From: Limnochorda pilosa | Lineage (GTDB): Bacteria > Bacillota > Limnochordia > Limnochordales > Limnochordaceae | Assembly (NCBI RefSeq): GCF_001544015.1 | Contig: NZ_AP014924.1 | Location: forward strand, 3,224,001 to 3,288,000 | DNA: 64,000 bases | Direction: 5' to 3' | Part shown: positions 1 through 8,651 of the stretch, one piece after another | Numbering within the stretch: the stretch's first letter is position 1 | How the letters are laid out: the number at the start of each line of letters is the position of its first letter | Notes under the pieces: generated by a model | The model's database searches: none | The model's input: only the letters and a program-made list of their open reading frames with translations | What the model was told of the DNA's origin: nothing | Position numbers and translations under genes: made by a program

Positions 1-922
1 CCAGCTTGAGGGCGGCCAGCCCCGTCTCGCCCGAGACCAGCGGGTTCTTCTGGGTCTCGATGCAGTCCAGGAAGTGGCGGATCTCCTCGGCCAGCGGCTC
101 CTGGGCCGGAAGATAGATCTGCTCCAGCACGCCCTTCTGGCGGTAGGTGCCGTTCCGGGACGCCCGCCCGATGGGGTTGCGCGTGATGGTGATCCGCCGC
201 TCCACGTAGTCGGCCACGATCCAGGACGCGGGGCTCGAGAGCTCCATGCGGCGGACCCGGCTCGCGGTCACCCGGCTCGCGGTGACGGTGGCCAGGGTTT
301 CGTCCCCCAGCTGGAGCATGGCCACCGCGTAGTCGAGCTGGTCCGGGTTGTGGAGGGAACGGCCGATGCCCCCCACGTGCTGGATGGGCGGGGCGAAGAG
401 CATGGTGAGGATGTCCAGGTCGTGGATCATCAGGTCGAGGATCACGTCGGCGTCCACCACCCGCCCGTCGTAGGGGCTCAACCGCTGGACGTTCACGGCC
501 GTGATGGGCTCCTCGCGCACGATCCGCTGCAGCTCGGTCACCACCGGGTTGAACCGCTCCACGTGGCCCACCTGGAGGGTGCAACCCTGGGCCCGCGCCA
601 TCTGGAGGAGGCGTGCACCCTCCTCCACCGTCGAGGTCATGGGCTTCTCCAGCAGCACGTGCGCCCCCAGCTCCAGGAAGTCCGAAGCCACCTGGAAGTG
701 CAGCGACGTGGGAACGGCGATGCTGACGGCGTCCACCTCGCGCAGGAGGTCGTGATAGTCCGTGTAGGGCCGGCAGCCGTACAGGTGCGCCACCTGCTGG
801 GCCTGCGCGGCCTCGATGTCGGCCACACCCACCAGCTTGACGCGACCGGGCATCTGAGAGTAGATTCGAGCGTGATTCTTCCCCATGCTGCCCACCCCAA
901 CGACCCCTACGCGCAACGCCAA
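1..922 (-). CDS. Gfo/Idh/MocA-family NAD(P)-dependent oxidoreductase (C-terminus cut by window edge)
   Basis: About 307 residues are visible and the C-terminus lies beyond the left edge. The N-terminus has a Rossmann dinucleotide-binding motif GVGSMG near residues 9-14. The family hallmark EKP, whose Lys contacts the sugar or cofactor, is at about 92-94, followed by GHVERFNPVV. Such enzymes oxidise or reduce hydroxyl groups of sugars or sugar nucleotides in the cytoplasm. The start is taken as the TTG at 922 because an AAAGAGGTG ribosome site lies about 6 bases upstream; a GTG at 931 would overlap that site. The neighbouring LPS genes make a UDP-GlcNAc 3-dehydrogenase (GnnA-like) role possible, but that is inference from context. 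The family assignment is firm and the substrate is not known. Confidence 0.85.
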   Translation of the reverse strand, partial: MALRVGVVGVGSMGKNHARIYSQMPGRVKLVGVADIEAAQAQQVAHLYGCRPYTDYHDLLREVDAVSIAVPTSLHFQVASDFLELGAHVLLEKPMTSTVEEGARLLQMARAQGCTLQVGHVERFNPVVTELQRIVREEPITAVNVQRLSPYDGRVVDADVILDLMIHDLDILTMLFAPPIQHVGGIGRSLHNPDQLDYAVAMLQLGDETLATVTASRVTASRVRRMELSSPASWIVADYVERRITITRNPIGRASRNGTYRQKGVLEQIYLPAQEPLAEEIRHFLDCIETQKNPLVSGETGLAALKL

Positions 923-1197
923 GCTGTCCACCTCTTTCTGCGTCGTCCATCAGACGGTCTGTTGTCGCGTCGGGCGTGCCGATCGGGCGAAAGTGCAAGG
1001 TCCCCCATTCGAACCTTCTCCTGAAAGGCCCCGAACCCTTCGCTCCCGCCAGGGCGTCCCTGATCCCCGGCAGGTCCCCTCAACCTAGTAGCATCGGCAG
1101 GCGCCGCCCATCCCTGGAGCCGGCGCGATTCGCTTTCCCACGGCCACCGGGGCGACTCGGTCCTATCATGTACCATCACGCCCGCCCGAAGGGTCCC

Positions 1198-1215
1198 CGG
1201 GGCGTGATCGCCCCG
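1198..1215 (-). terminator. Hairpin just after the parB-like gene
   Basis: CGGGGCG and CGCCCCG form a perfect 7-bp stem with the 4-base loop TGAT, 4 bases past the stop codon of the ParB-like gene. No T tract follows on the minus strand, so termination is uncertain. Confidence 0.35.
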
Positions 1216-1219
1216 CTCC

Positions 1220-2215
1220 CTAGGCGAGCTGCCGGCCCTTCTCCTTGCGCCGGCGTCGCTCCGCCCGCTGCCGCTGCTTGCGCTCCTCCTTCGCCCGGGC
1301 CGCGGCCTCCTCGGGTGTGGCCGAGAGGCGCTCCAGCGCCTCGCCCGTCACGCGGTGGAGCTGCTCGAACCGCTGCACCAGCATCGCCCTCACGTCGGGG
1401 GCCAGGAAGCGGGAGGAGACGTGCGACAGCCGCTCCACGAAGTGGCTGGAACGTTCGAGCGACTCCACCAGGCGCTGCAGGTGGGCCTCGGGCGTCGTCC
1501 CGGGGAGATCCGCGGGGCGACCCGGCTTGCCCGCGGCGAGCACCTTCCGCAGGGCATCCTCCGGCTCCAGATCGGGCGCTTCCCGCATCAAGGCGCAGAG
1601 CTTCCGCATCTGCCCCTTGCTCAGTGAGAAGGCCAGGGCCAGGTCCAGGACCTGGCTGGCGACCACGGGGTCCTGGCGCCGGCTGGCCAGGGCCAGCGCC
1701 TCGTTCACGTGGGAGAGGCTCAAGGAGACGTCTTCGCCGCGGGCGTTGGCCGCAACCGCTTGCTGGAAGCGTGGCTCCACCCTCAGGAGGTCCAGCCAGT
1801 CGACCAGGGTGGTGCGGGGGACGCCCAGACGCTGCGCCACCGCCCTCTGGCTCAGACCTTCGGCCTTCATCAGCTCCTGGATGGCCGTGGCCCGTTCCAG
1901 GGGATCCAGGTCCTCCCGCTGGAGGTTCTCCACCAGCTGGAGGAGCCTGTCCGCCCCACGGGCAGCCTCAGAGCCTTCCTCGAGGACGAGGACCTGGATC
2001 TCCCGCTGCCCCACCTGAAGGGCGGCGCGCCAGCGCCGCTCGCCCGCCACCAGCCGGTAGCGGTTCCCGGCACGCCGGACCAGGACCGGCTGGAGCTGCC
2101 CCACCTCCCGAAAGCTCCGGGCGAGCGAGTCCAGGCTGCGCGCGTCGAAACGCGTCCTGGGCTGGCCCGGATCACGGTCGATCAGCTCCATGGGAACCGA
2201 TCGAAGCTCTGGCAC
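1220..2215 (-). CDS. ParB/Spo0J-family DNA-binding protein
   Basis: 331 residues. The N-terminal ParB/Srx domain begins almost at the start, with GERRWRAA at about 58-65 (the CTP/DNA-binding ParB box region) and ENLQREDLDPLE at 96-107. A helix-turn-helix follows at about 121-141. The C-terminal third is charged and ends in a Lys/Arg-rich tail, which suits DNA binding or dimerisation. Chromosomal ParB proteins bind parS sites, spread on DNA as CTP-dependent clamps, and help segregate the origin. No parA lies beside it and it sits next to envelope genes, so it may be a Noc-like or regulatory paralogue rather than the partition ParB. The GTG at 2215 was chosen because GGGAGG lies 8 bases upstream; longer reading frames upstream lack a ribosome site. 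Confidence 0.85.
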   Translation of the reverse strand: MPELRSVPMELIDRDPGQPRTRFDARSLDSLARSFREVGQLQPVLVRRAGNRYRLVAGERRWRAALQVGQREIQVLVLEEGSEAARGADRLLQLVENLQREDLDPLERATAIQELMKAEGLSQRAVAQRLGVPRTTLVDWLDLLRVEPRFQQAVAANARGEDVSLSLSHVNEALALASRRQDPVVASQVLDLALAFSLSKGQMRKLCALMREAPDLEPEDALRKVLAAGKPGRPADLPGTTPEAHLQRLVESLERSSHFVERLSHVSSRFLAPDVRAMLVQRFEQLHRVTGEALERLSATPEEAAARAKEERKQRQRAERRRRKEKGRQLA

Positions 2216-2455
2216 CGGCTTTCCCTCCCGGACCCGCCTGCACGCCGCACCGACAGAAACCCGCACCTTCTGGCGCGATCCTGGCTCTTTCGACTCCTGC
2301 GGGCCGTTCACGGCTTTCGACGTCCTCCCGCGGGTTCCTCTTTCAAAAGTCCAGTCGGACGGCCCCGGTCCTGGGCAGCACCCTGCACCCTCACCGGAAC
2401 CTGGCGCGCGCGAACGCCGCGGCAGCCCGACGGCATGACCCGGCAGGCAGAAGAA

Positions 2456-2477
2456 GGGCGCCGCCCGGGCGGCGCCC
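2456..2477 (-). terminator. Intrinsic terminator after the secreted repeat protein gene
   Basis: A perfect 10-bp GC-rich stem (GGGCGCCGCC with GGCGGCGCCC, 2-base gap) starts 4 bases after the stop codon at 2482. On the minus strand it is followed by TTCTTCTG, a broken T tract, as expected for Rho-independent termination. Confidence 0.65.
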
Positions 2478-2481
2478 CGTC

Positions 2482-3423
2482 TCACAGGCCCTGCAGGGCC
2501 GCGACCGGTACGGCGTCGGTGACCTCCACCACCATCTCGGTGCCTGAGGGGACCACCACGTTCTGGCCTTGGATGAGGGCGCCCGCTGCCAGGCCCAATG
2601 GGGCCAGGACCACCGTGGCGGCACTTCCCACCAGCAGCACCCCCGTGAGGCCGGCCGCCGCGGCCAGCTCCTCGGAGCCCGACTGGGAGGTCCGTTCGGT
2701 GAGGCCCAGCCCCACCGGCGTCCCGTCGAAGGCGGGCACGGTGCCGAAGTCCAGGGCCACCTTACCGCTGCGGCCCAGGGCGCCCGCCGCCTGCACCTCC
2801 GAAACCGTCGCCTTCCCCCCGGCGCCCGACAGGATGACCAGGTCCCCGTCCAGGGTGACGTCCTTCACCACCGTGAAGGGGATGGTGTTCCCCACCTTCG
2901 CCTTGCCCGAGTTGACCTCCGCATCGAGGCGGATGGTGACCCGGGTCCCTGCGGGGATCCGCCGCTGCGCGACGCCCACCTTCCCGTCGGGCCAGATCAC
3001 CTGAGCGATGCCCGCCAGCCGCTGGAGGATCGAACCCTGCTGGGCCTCACCCATGATCACCTCTTCCAGCGCCCGGATCCGGGGCTCCACCGCCCCCGCG
3101 GCCTGACGACCGAGGAGGACCCATTCGGCTGCGTTCAGGCGCATCATGAGGGAGGTACCGTCCCGGCCGGGCGCGTAGAAGAGCCCGTTCAGGCGGCTCA
3201 ACCGATCCAGCAGGGGCCCGCTCTGAGTACTGCCCAACAGGTCCGTCTCCACTCTCTCCACCCGGGCCAGCAGCGACCCCTGATGGACCTCGCCGTAGGC
3301 CGCGACCTCCAGGGCCTCCAGGCGCGCCAGGGGCGTGCCCTGCTGCGCCCCTGCCGGCGCCATGCCTGCCAGCAGCCAGAGGGCCAGGAGGGTTGCCAGT
3401 GATCGATACCGCAGTCTGGCCAT
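2482..3423 (-). CDS. Secreted protein with approximately 20-residue leucine/arginine repeats
   Basis: 313 residues, not assigned to a known family. A signal peptide spans about residues 1-27 (basic start, Leu/Ala-rich core, cleavage near AGAQQ). The N-terminal half holds about five degenerate repeats of roughly 20 residues of the form G-x-LL-x-RL-x-x-LE-x-x-x-x-G, for example GSLLARVERVETDLLG and GSILQRLAGI. The C-terminal half (about 150-313) is a beta-rich domain with VGNTIPFTVV and SGAGGKATVSEV, then a Gly/Ala-rich hydrophobic stretch. The ATG at 3423 has GAGGAGG about 9 bases upstream. It precedes the ParB-like gene and follows the SLH outer-membrane gene, so a periplasmic or outer-membrane-associated role is likely but unproven. 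Confidence 0.6.
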   Translation of the reverse strand: MARLRYRSLATLLALWLLAGMAPAGAQQGTPLARLEALEVAAYGEVHQGSLLARVERVETDLLGSTQSGPLLDRLSRLNGLFYAPGRDGTSLMMRLNAAEWVLLGRQAAGAVEPRIRALEEVIMGEAQQGSILQRLAGIAQVIWPDGKVGVAQRRIPAGTRVTIRLDAEVNSGKAKVGNTIPFTVVKDVTLDGDLVILSGAGGKATVSEVQAAGALGRSGKVALDFGTVPAFDGTPVGLGLTERTSQSGSEELAAAAGLTGVLLVGSAATVVLAPLGLAAGALIQGQNVVVPSGTEMVVEVTDAVPVAALQGL

Positions 3424-3541
3424 CACCCTTTTCCTCCTCGTCGCCTTCATGTTCCGTCTGTTGTCCTGGATCCCTCCGACGCGCTGGTGCATGGGGCAAG
3501 GGCCCGTGGAAGTCCCCTCGATGGCGAGGCCCGATCCGAGG

Positions 3542-4819
3542 CTAGAAACGCAGCGTGAACTCGGCCGTGGCGGCGTTGGTGGAGGTCACGCCATCCTCGT
3601 CGCCGAAGTCGATGAGCTGGTACCCCAGGGTGAGCGATCCCACGCTGGAAACGTCGTAGGTGAGCTTGAGGGTGGTTTGCACCTGGCGGGGAGCTGTGGG
3701 CGCTGACCCGGCGGCGTTGCCGCCGGGCTCCGGAGGATCGGCTTCCGTCGGCTCCGGCTCGCCTGCCTCCACCGCCTTTGGTGCCGTTCCCTCAACGGGC
3801 TGAGCCTCCCGGCTCCAGCCAACCCGGATGGCCCCTCCCTCCAGGGCCACCCCCACCCCCACCTCCAGCCGGGACGGCAGGTCCGTCCCGCCCAGGACCC
3901 GCAGGTCGTCCAAGCCCACGTACTCGTAAGCCGCCGTCAGCTCCGTGCCGCCCGTGGTCCAGCGGAGGCCCCAGCGCGTCCGCCCCCCGTCGGCTCCTGA
4001 CTCCGCGGCCTCTCCACCCGTAGGGGGCTCGCTCGCCGCGGCGGCGGGCGGCACGTCGTAGCCGCCCGAAATGTAGACGTCCCCCAGGTCCACGCCGGCA
4101 CCGATGCGGTACCCGGGCCGCGCGCCCCCGGACTCCACCTGGCCCTCCACCTGCACCGTGGGCAGCAGCCGGAAGCGGGCCCCCAGCGCGAGCCCCCGGT
4201 CTGCTTGCTCGTCCGCGGCCCCGCGTCCCTCCCGGAGCCCATCGAGGCCGACCAGCCCTTCAGGACCCGGCGCGGACGCGGACCAGGTGAGGGCGGGCAG
4301 CTCGCCCAGGCCCAGCCAGACGGCATCGAGCTCGGGGAGAGGAACCCCGACCGGCGCCGCCTCGAGGCGGAAGCTCTGGGGGGAGGGGATGACTGCCCGG
4401 TAGCCGAGCGCCGTCAGCTCAGGCGAAAACTCGCGGGCGAGCCGCTCCAGCAAGCGGACCTGGTCCCAGCCTAACGGGGTCCGGGCACTCCGGTTGTAGC
4501 GGGCCACGAGCACGGGCAACGAGACCGAGGGACTCGCGGGCGCGGCCGCCTGGAGCCGATCCATGGCCTCGCCCACCTCCAGGGCCATCTCGAGGCGGGT
4601 CACGGTCAAACCAACCCCGAACCCTGCAGGCGGCACCTTCACCAGGCCCGCCGTGGAGAGCGTGCGCACCGCCCCGTAGGACCAGTGCTCGGGTGGAAGC
4701 TCTGCGAAGAGCTGGCTCACCTTGGCCTCAGGCGCCCCCAGGGCCCGGCCGCCCAGCAACGCGGCCACCAGCACCATGAGGGCCATGAGGGCCATGAGGC
4801 GACCCCACCGCACCGGCAT
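3542..4819 (-). CDS. SLH-like outer-membrane beta-barrel protein
   Basis: 425 residues. An N-terminal signal peptide (about 1-28) is followed by one divergent SLH repeat at about 36-90 (HWSYGAVRTL, then TRLEMALEVGEAMDRL). The C-terminal half alternates polar and hydrophobic residues like beta-strands and the protein ends in AEFTLRF. A terminal Phe is the classical BamA recognition signal of outer-membrane barrels. The plan resembles OmpM-type proteins of diderm Bacillota, which link outer membrane and peptidoglycan. The repeat lacks the usual YPDG-type turn, so wall binding is uncertain. A Pro/Glu/Ala-rich loop lies at about 345-375. Two related genes lie upstream at 5411 and 7463. Confidence 0.7.
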   Translation of the reverse strand: MPVRWGRLMALMALMVLVAALLGGRALGAPEAKVSQLFAELPPEHWSYGAVRTLSTAGLVKVPPAGFGVGLTVTRLEMALEVGEAMDRLQAAAPASPSVSLPVLVARYNRSARTPLGWDQVRLLERLAREFSPELTALGYRAVIPSPQSFRLEAAPVGVPLPELDAVWLGLGELPALTWSASAPGPEGLVGLDGLREGRGAADEQADRGLALGARFRLLPTVQVEGQVESGGARPGYRIGAGVDLGDVYISGGYDVPPAAAASEPPTGGEAAESGADGGRTRWGLRWTTGGTELTAAYEYVGLDDLRVLGGTDLPSRLEVGVGVALEGGAIRVGWSREAQPVEGTAPKAVEAGEPEPTEADPPEPGGNAAGSAPTAPRQVQTTLKLTYDVSSVGSLTLGYQLIDFGDEDGVTSTNAATAEFTLRF

Positions 4820-4882
4820 ACGATCCCTGCCCTTCCTTCCTGGCAGAGAGTTCTCGCTCTGCCACCGAAACCCTGCCGCCCC

Positions 4883-5335
4883 TCACCGCTCCCCTGGCCC
4901 GCCGGCAGACTGCAGGTACCGCTCCGCGAGGATCACCGCAACCAGGTCATCATACGGCTCGGCCGGCGTCTGGAGACCTGAGGGAAGCCAGCGCCGCCAG
5001 CCACGCCGGTGCGCCTCCACGTACCGGCGCCGTCCTTCCTCGCTGGAGCGGCGCTCGTCCACCAGCACCACTGGGGGAAGGCCCTCCGCTGCCTCCAGCG
5101 CCGCCCGCCACGCCCGGGCGCCCGTCGCGTTCCCCAGGATCAGGCGGGCGGGCTGGTAGTGCCGGCTCCACGCCCGCACCTGCTCGAGCGCGTCCTCCGA
5201 GGGAACCACCCGACGCGCCAGGACCTCCCCACCCATGGAAACGACCGCGAGCCCGCACTTCACGCGGCCCGGGTCCATGGCCAGGATGCATCCCTCACCT
5301 GGACCGGCTCCCGAGCCGCCCGCCGCGCCCGGCAC
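4883..5335 (-). CDS. YqgF/RuvX-type RNase H-fold protein
   Basis: Up to 150 residues. The RNase H-like core begins with LAMDPGRVKCGLAVV, where the Asp is the expected metal ligand. It continues with LILGNATG and LVDERRSS, and ends with a YDDLVAVILAERYL helix bearing acidic residues. The family includes the nuclease that matures the 5' end of 16S rRNA and was earlier proposed as a Holliday-junction resolvase. The short form with DPG resembles the cyanobacterial version more than the Bacillus one. The start is uncertain: ATG at 5335, or the internal ATG at 5278 just before the core. It lies between two SLH outer-membrane genes, behind a strong terminator. Confidence 0.7.
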   Translation of the reverse strand: MPGAAGGSGAGPGEGCILAMDPGRVKCGLAVVSMGGEVLARRVVPSEDALEQVRAWSRHYQPARLILGNATGARAWRAALEAAEGLPPVVLVDERRSSEEGRRRYVEAHRRGWRRWLPSGLQTPAEPYDDLVAVILAERYLQSAGGPGER

Positions 5336-5353
5336 GGCCGCACCCCCATAAAG

Positions 5354-5384
5354 GCAGGATCCCCGCCGGTGGCGGGGATCCTGC
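5354..5384 (-). terminator. Strong hairpin terminator of the SLH protein gene at 5411
   Basis: A perfect 14-bp inverted repeat, GCAGGATCCCCGCC paired with GGCGGGGATCCTGC, has a 3-base loop. It lies 27 bases after the stop codon at 5411 and is followed on the minus strand by CTTTAT. It separates the abundant-type outer-membrane protein gene from the yqgF-like gene. Confidence 0.8.
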
Positions 5385-5410
5385 AGGTTCCAGATCCTTC
5401 GATCTCCCTG

Positions 5411-7039
5411 TTAGAACTCGCCCCGGAGCCCGAAGGCGTAGACCGTCGTGGCCGGGGTGACGCCCAGCTCGGTGGAGAAGCTGCCGAGCACGCTCAGGTT
5501 GCCCACCGGCACGGTGAGGCTCACCGAGGAGGCAGCCTTGTCGGCCACCCGCAGGGCGTCAGCGCCGCTGGCGGGGTAGACCAGGCGGCCCAGGAGCTCG
5601 CCGCCCAGGAGCGAGGCGCCGATCTCCGCGCCCACGCCCACGCCCGTGTCCAGCCCACTCGCGATCACCCCGTCGACCACGGGGGTCACGCTGAAGGCGC
5701 CCAGCGGCAGCGGCAGCGCGAGGCCCACCTTGTAGGCGAGACCGTCGAAGTCCAGGTCGGTCCAGCCGGGGGCCGTCACGGCCGGGGCAAACGGCGCGGG
5801 CGTGCTGCCGAACCGGGCGCCCGTGGTGAACCGGACGATCCCGGCGTTGAGGCCGGCGTCCAGGTCGAAGCGGGTGTGGGTGCCGGGCGCTGCGCCGCCA
5901 GCCGTGTAGAGGGCCAGCTCGGCGCCGGTGTCGAGCCCGCCCAGGGGCCCGCCCACGCCCAGGCTCAGGTACGTGTCGACGGAGGCACCGGCCAGCATGC
6001 CGAGCTTGAAGCTGGCGCTGGCGTCGCTGCCGGCCACCTGGGCCAGGAGGAGCTCCGCCTGCCCGAGAGCCGCGCTGGCACCGTCACTGCCCACGTACTG
6101 GAGCTGGTAGGCACCCTTGAGCTGCTTCTCGGGGGCCTTGGCCACCTTCCGCTCCAGGGCCATGACGCGGTTGGTCGCCTCGTCGGCCGTCTGCTGGGTC
6201 ATGTCGATGCGGTTCTTCAGGTTGGTCTGCTGGCGCTCCAGCTCGTCGACCCGGCTCTCCAGGGTGCCGATGCGCTCGTCGGTCTGCGCCCGCCACGCCT
6301 CGAGGTCGGCCACCCGCACGCCCAGGGCGTCGAGGTCCGAGCGGAACTCGTCCAGGAGCGCCTGCACGCTCTGCTGCAGCGTGTCCGCGGTCTCCTGGAT
6401 CAGGGCCCGGGTCTCCCGCACGTCCTGCTGGGTCACGAGCGTCCGGGCCTCCAGGTTGGTGATGCGGCTGTCGATGCCCGACAGGGCGTCCTGGACCATG
6501 GCCTCGACGTTACCCTTCAGGTCCTCGGGCGCCTCGTAGGAGGCCAGGTACTCTTCGATGGCCCGGGTCGCCAGCTCGGTGAAGGCTGCCCGCGCCGGGT
6601 CCGAAAGCGGAATCTTGCCCGTGGACTGGACCGATGCCGCCACCTGGGCCGGTGCCACGCCGAAGAGGGCGCGCTGGGCTTCCTCCCCGGCTTCGAGCCG
6701 AGCCCGGAGGTCGGCGATGGCCTGGTTCACCCGGGCGACCGCGTTGGCCTCAACCTCGCTGAAGGAGGCGTCGACCTGGTCGGCGACCATCGCATCCAGC
6801 CGGTCCACCAGCCGGGAGACGATCATCGCCCACTCGTACCGGGTCAGCTGCCGGTTGCCCTTGTACTCGCCGTCCGGGTAGCCGATCACCAGACCGGCGG
6901 CCCTGAGCAACTCGACGGACTCAGCCGCCCAGTGATCGGGCGGAACGTCCGGGAACGGCTTCTGCTGTGCCAGGACCGGCGCGCTCGTCGCCACGGCCAG
7001 AAGGCCGGCGAGGAGCACGGCCAAACCCCGTTTGCGCAT
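5411..7039 (-). CDS. OmpM-like protein: signal peptide, SLH, coiled coil, C-terminal beta-barrel
   Basis: 542 residues. The signal peptide covers about 1-25 (cleavage after VLAQQ). One well-formed SLH domain spans 28-82 with DVPPDHWAAE, GYPDG and LTRYEW. A long heptad-rich coiled coil covers roughly 180-310. The rest is a beta-strand-rich region ending in FGLRGEF with a terminal Phe. This is the architecture of OmpM of Negativicutes and related diderm Bacillota, where SLH binds the cell wall, the coil spans the periplasm and the barrel sits in the outer membrane. A strong AGGAGG lies 10 bases before the ATG and a 14-bp terminator follows, consistent with high expression. It is the best-preserved SLH of the three genes here. 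Confidence 0.85.
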   Translation of the reverse strand: MRKRGLAVLLAGLLAVATSAPVLAQQKPFPDVPPDHWAAESVELLRAAGLVIGYPDGEYKGNRQLTRYEWAMIVSRLVDRLDAMVADQVDASFSEVEANAVARVNQAIADLRARLEAGEEAQRALFGVAPAQVAASVQSTGKIPLSDPARAAFTELATRAIEEYLASYEAPEDLKGNVEAMVQDALSGIDSRITNLEARTLVTQQDVRETRALIQETADTLQQSVQALLDEFRSDLDALGVRVADLEAWRAQTDERIGTLESRVDELERQQTNLKNRIDMTQQTADEATNRVMALERKVAKAPEKQLKGAYQLQYVGSDGASAALGQAELLLAQVAGSDASASFKLGMLAGASVDTYLSLGVGGPLGGLDTGAELALYTAGGAAPGTHTRFDLDAGLNAGIVRFTTGARFGSTPAPFAPAVTAPGWTDLDFDGLAYKVGLALPLPLGAFSVTPVVDGVIASGLDTGVGVGAEIGASLLGGELLGRLVYPASGADALRVADKAASSVSLTVPVGNLSVLGSFSTELGVTPATTVYAFGLRGEF

Positions 7040-7462
7040 GGTGTGACAAACCTCCTCGTCTCAGGTGCTCGTTGCCCCGTCTCACCTCTCCCGAGACGCG
7101 CCGTGGGCTCGAAGGGCAGGAGGAGTTTCCGGCGTTGCCTCATCCTGCCGACTTCAAGGCCCGTGCGCCCCGCGAGGGGCAGGTCGATCTCTCGCGCTCA
7201 TGAGCCCAGCGCTCACGCGATCCCCCGGCGCCTGCCCCCTTTCCGGGTGGGGCAGGCTCGTGAGCAACTTCACGGACGGACACAGGCAGCTATGCCCGTA
7301 TTCGAGCCCTTGGAAGAAACTCCTTCCACACCTGGGGAAATGTTGCGTTACAAAGGAGCTTCCCGCCCGTTTCCGTCGCGACCGGCCCACGGGGACCCCA
7401 TTCGCCGCGTGGGGTCTTCTCTCCTGGCTGGAAGGACGGTGCAGGCATGGAAATGAGTGGAG
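7040..7462. other. 423-base intergenic region before the OmpM-like gene
   Basis: No gene is seen. Two inverted repeats stand out. At 7394-7416, GACCCCA pairs with TGGGGTC around a 9-base loop, just after the SLH gene that stops at 7463. At 7230-7257, GCCTGCCCC pairs with GGGGCAGGC (9-bp stem, 10-base loop). The first could end transcription from 7463; the second would lie in the leader of the OmpM-like mRNA. Neither is followed by a T tract on the minus strand. I see no convincing SigA promoter, although the length and the strong gene imply one. Confidence 0.4.
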
Positions 7463-8509
7463 TCAGAAGCGCAGGTCGAGCCCAGCCTGGCCCTCGGCCT
7501 GGCCCGGACGGCCTTCGGAGAAGTCGAGCAGCCGCCAGCCGGCGTGGAGCTGCGCTTCGCCCAGCCCCAGGCCCACGTCCACCCCGGGCCGAACCGCAGA
7601 CTCGCCGGGCGCTCGGTCCAGGCCGACGCGGGCCTCAAGGGTGCCTGCGGAACCCAGGGGCACCCGTGTCTCCAGCCCCGCGCCGCCGGCCGGCGGCTCG
7701 AGGCCACCCGACCGGGCCGCTTGCCGGAGCTCGTCGAGGGTCACCACGTCGGGAGAGGAAGGCGGCGGGAGCTCGGGCGCCGTCTGGCGGTCGAGCCCCA
7801 GGGTGCGAAGCTCGGGGCCGAAGCCCGACCGGAGCTCCAGCAGCGCCTGGCTGGTGCGGCCCACCTGATCGGCCACCTCCGAAGGGGAGCGGGCTTCGCT
7901 CGAGAAGCGATCGACCAGGGCCAGTTCCAGCTGGTCCACCTCAGGACTGCCCGCCGTAGCCAGCGACGGCGGCACCTGCTGCAGGAGCCGTTCTTGCAGG
8001 GCCGTCGCCTGGCGGACCACCGCCGGCGCCGCGGGCGACGAGCCCGCGGCTGCAGCCGCGCGGTACTCCTGCTCCAGGCGGGTCGTCGCCGGGACGAGCC
8101 AGTAGAGCTGGCGGCCTGCCTGCAGCCGGTCCAGGGGGCTCGCGCCTGCAGCCTCCCCGGCGTCGCCGGAATCCCCGCCCAGGCGCTGGGCCGAGCGGTA
8201 GAGCCACGCCAGGGCCACCTCGGCTTGGGACGCCTCGGAGCCGCCGGGCTGGGCGGTCCCCAGCTCCTGCTCCGCCTGGGAGACCAGCCCCGCCACCTCG
8301 TACCGGGTTAGCCCCGCCCCGCCGGGCGCCAGGGGCTCCTGCTCCAGGAGGCCCGCGCTCTGGAGCGCCTCCAGTGCGGGATAGGCCCAGTGATCCCTGG
8401 GGACGGGGTCGAAGGGGTCGGAGGACGCGGCGGCGGGCCCGGCCAGGAGGAGGAGCGCGACCAGACCTGGGATGCTGCTGCGAAGGATCCGCTTGAGTGG
8501 GTGCGACAC
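7463..8509 (-). CDS. SLH-like outer-membrane protein ending in a terminal Phe
   Basis: 348 residues. The start is the GTG at 8509, with GGGAGGA about 10 bases upstream. The signal peptide lies at about 1-25, followed by one divergent SLH repeat (PRDHWAYPALEALQSAGLL, then LTRYEVAGL). A helical Ala/Gln/Glu-rich middle leads to a short strand-rich end with GVDVGLGLGEAQL and a final GLDLRF. The layout matches the genes at 3542 and 5411 but is shorter, and the putative barrel would have few strands. It may be a wall-facing or partially inserted outer-membrane protein. The SLH lacks the YPDG turn. It lies 142 bases downstream of the DUF3084 gene. Confidence 0.65.
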   Translation of the reverse strand: MSHPLKRILRSSIPGLVALLLLAGPAAASSDPFDPVPRDHWAYPALEALQSAGLLEQEPLAPGGAGLTRYEVAGLVSQAEQELGTAQPGGSEASQAEVALAWLYRSAQRLGGDSGDAGEAAGASPLDRLQAGRQLYWLVPATTRLEQEYRAAAAAGSSPAAPAVVRQATALQERLLQQVPPSLATAGSPEVDQLELALVDRFSSEARSPSEVADQVGRTSQALLELRSGFGPELRTLGLDRQTAPELPPPSSPDVVTLDELRQAARSGGLEPPAGGAGLETRVPLGSAGTLEARVGLDRAPGESAVRPGVDVGLGLGEAQLHAGWRLLDFSEGRPGQAEGQAGLDLRF

Positions 8510-8651
8510 GGCTGCAACGTCCTCCCGGCCAGAGCTCCCCAACCTCTTCGGGAGGACGCGTTCCGGATCCTTCCGGGGGCACCTGCCACCTCCTGGCGAC
8601 CCCGGCAGCGGACCCCTCCGGGCCCAGGCCGGCGGCAGCCTCAAGGTTGCT

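Noticed and set aside
7040-7462. Riboswitch in the leader of the OmpM-like gene
   Set aside because: The two hairpins do not match any riboswitch class I can recognise, and the second lacks a T tract.
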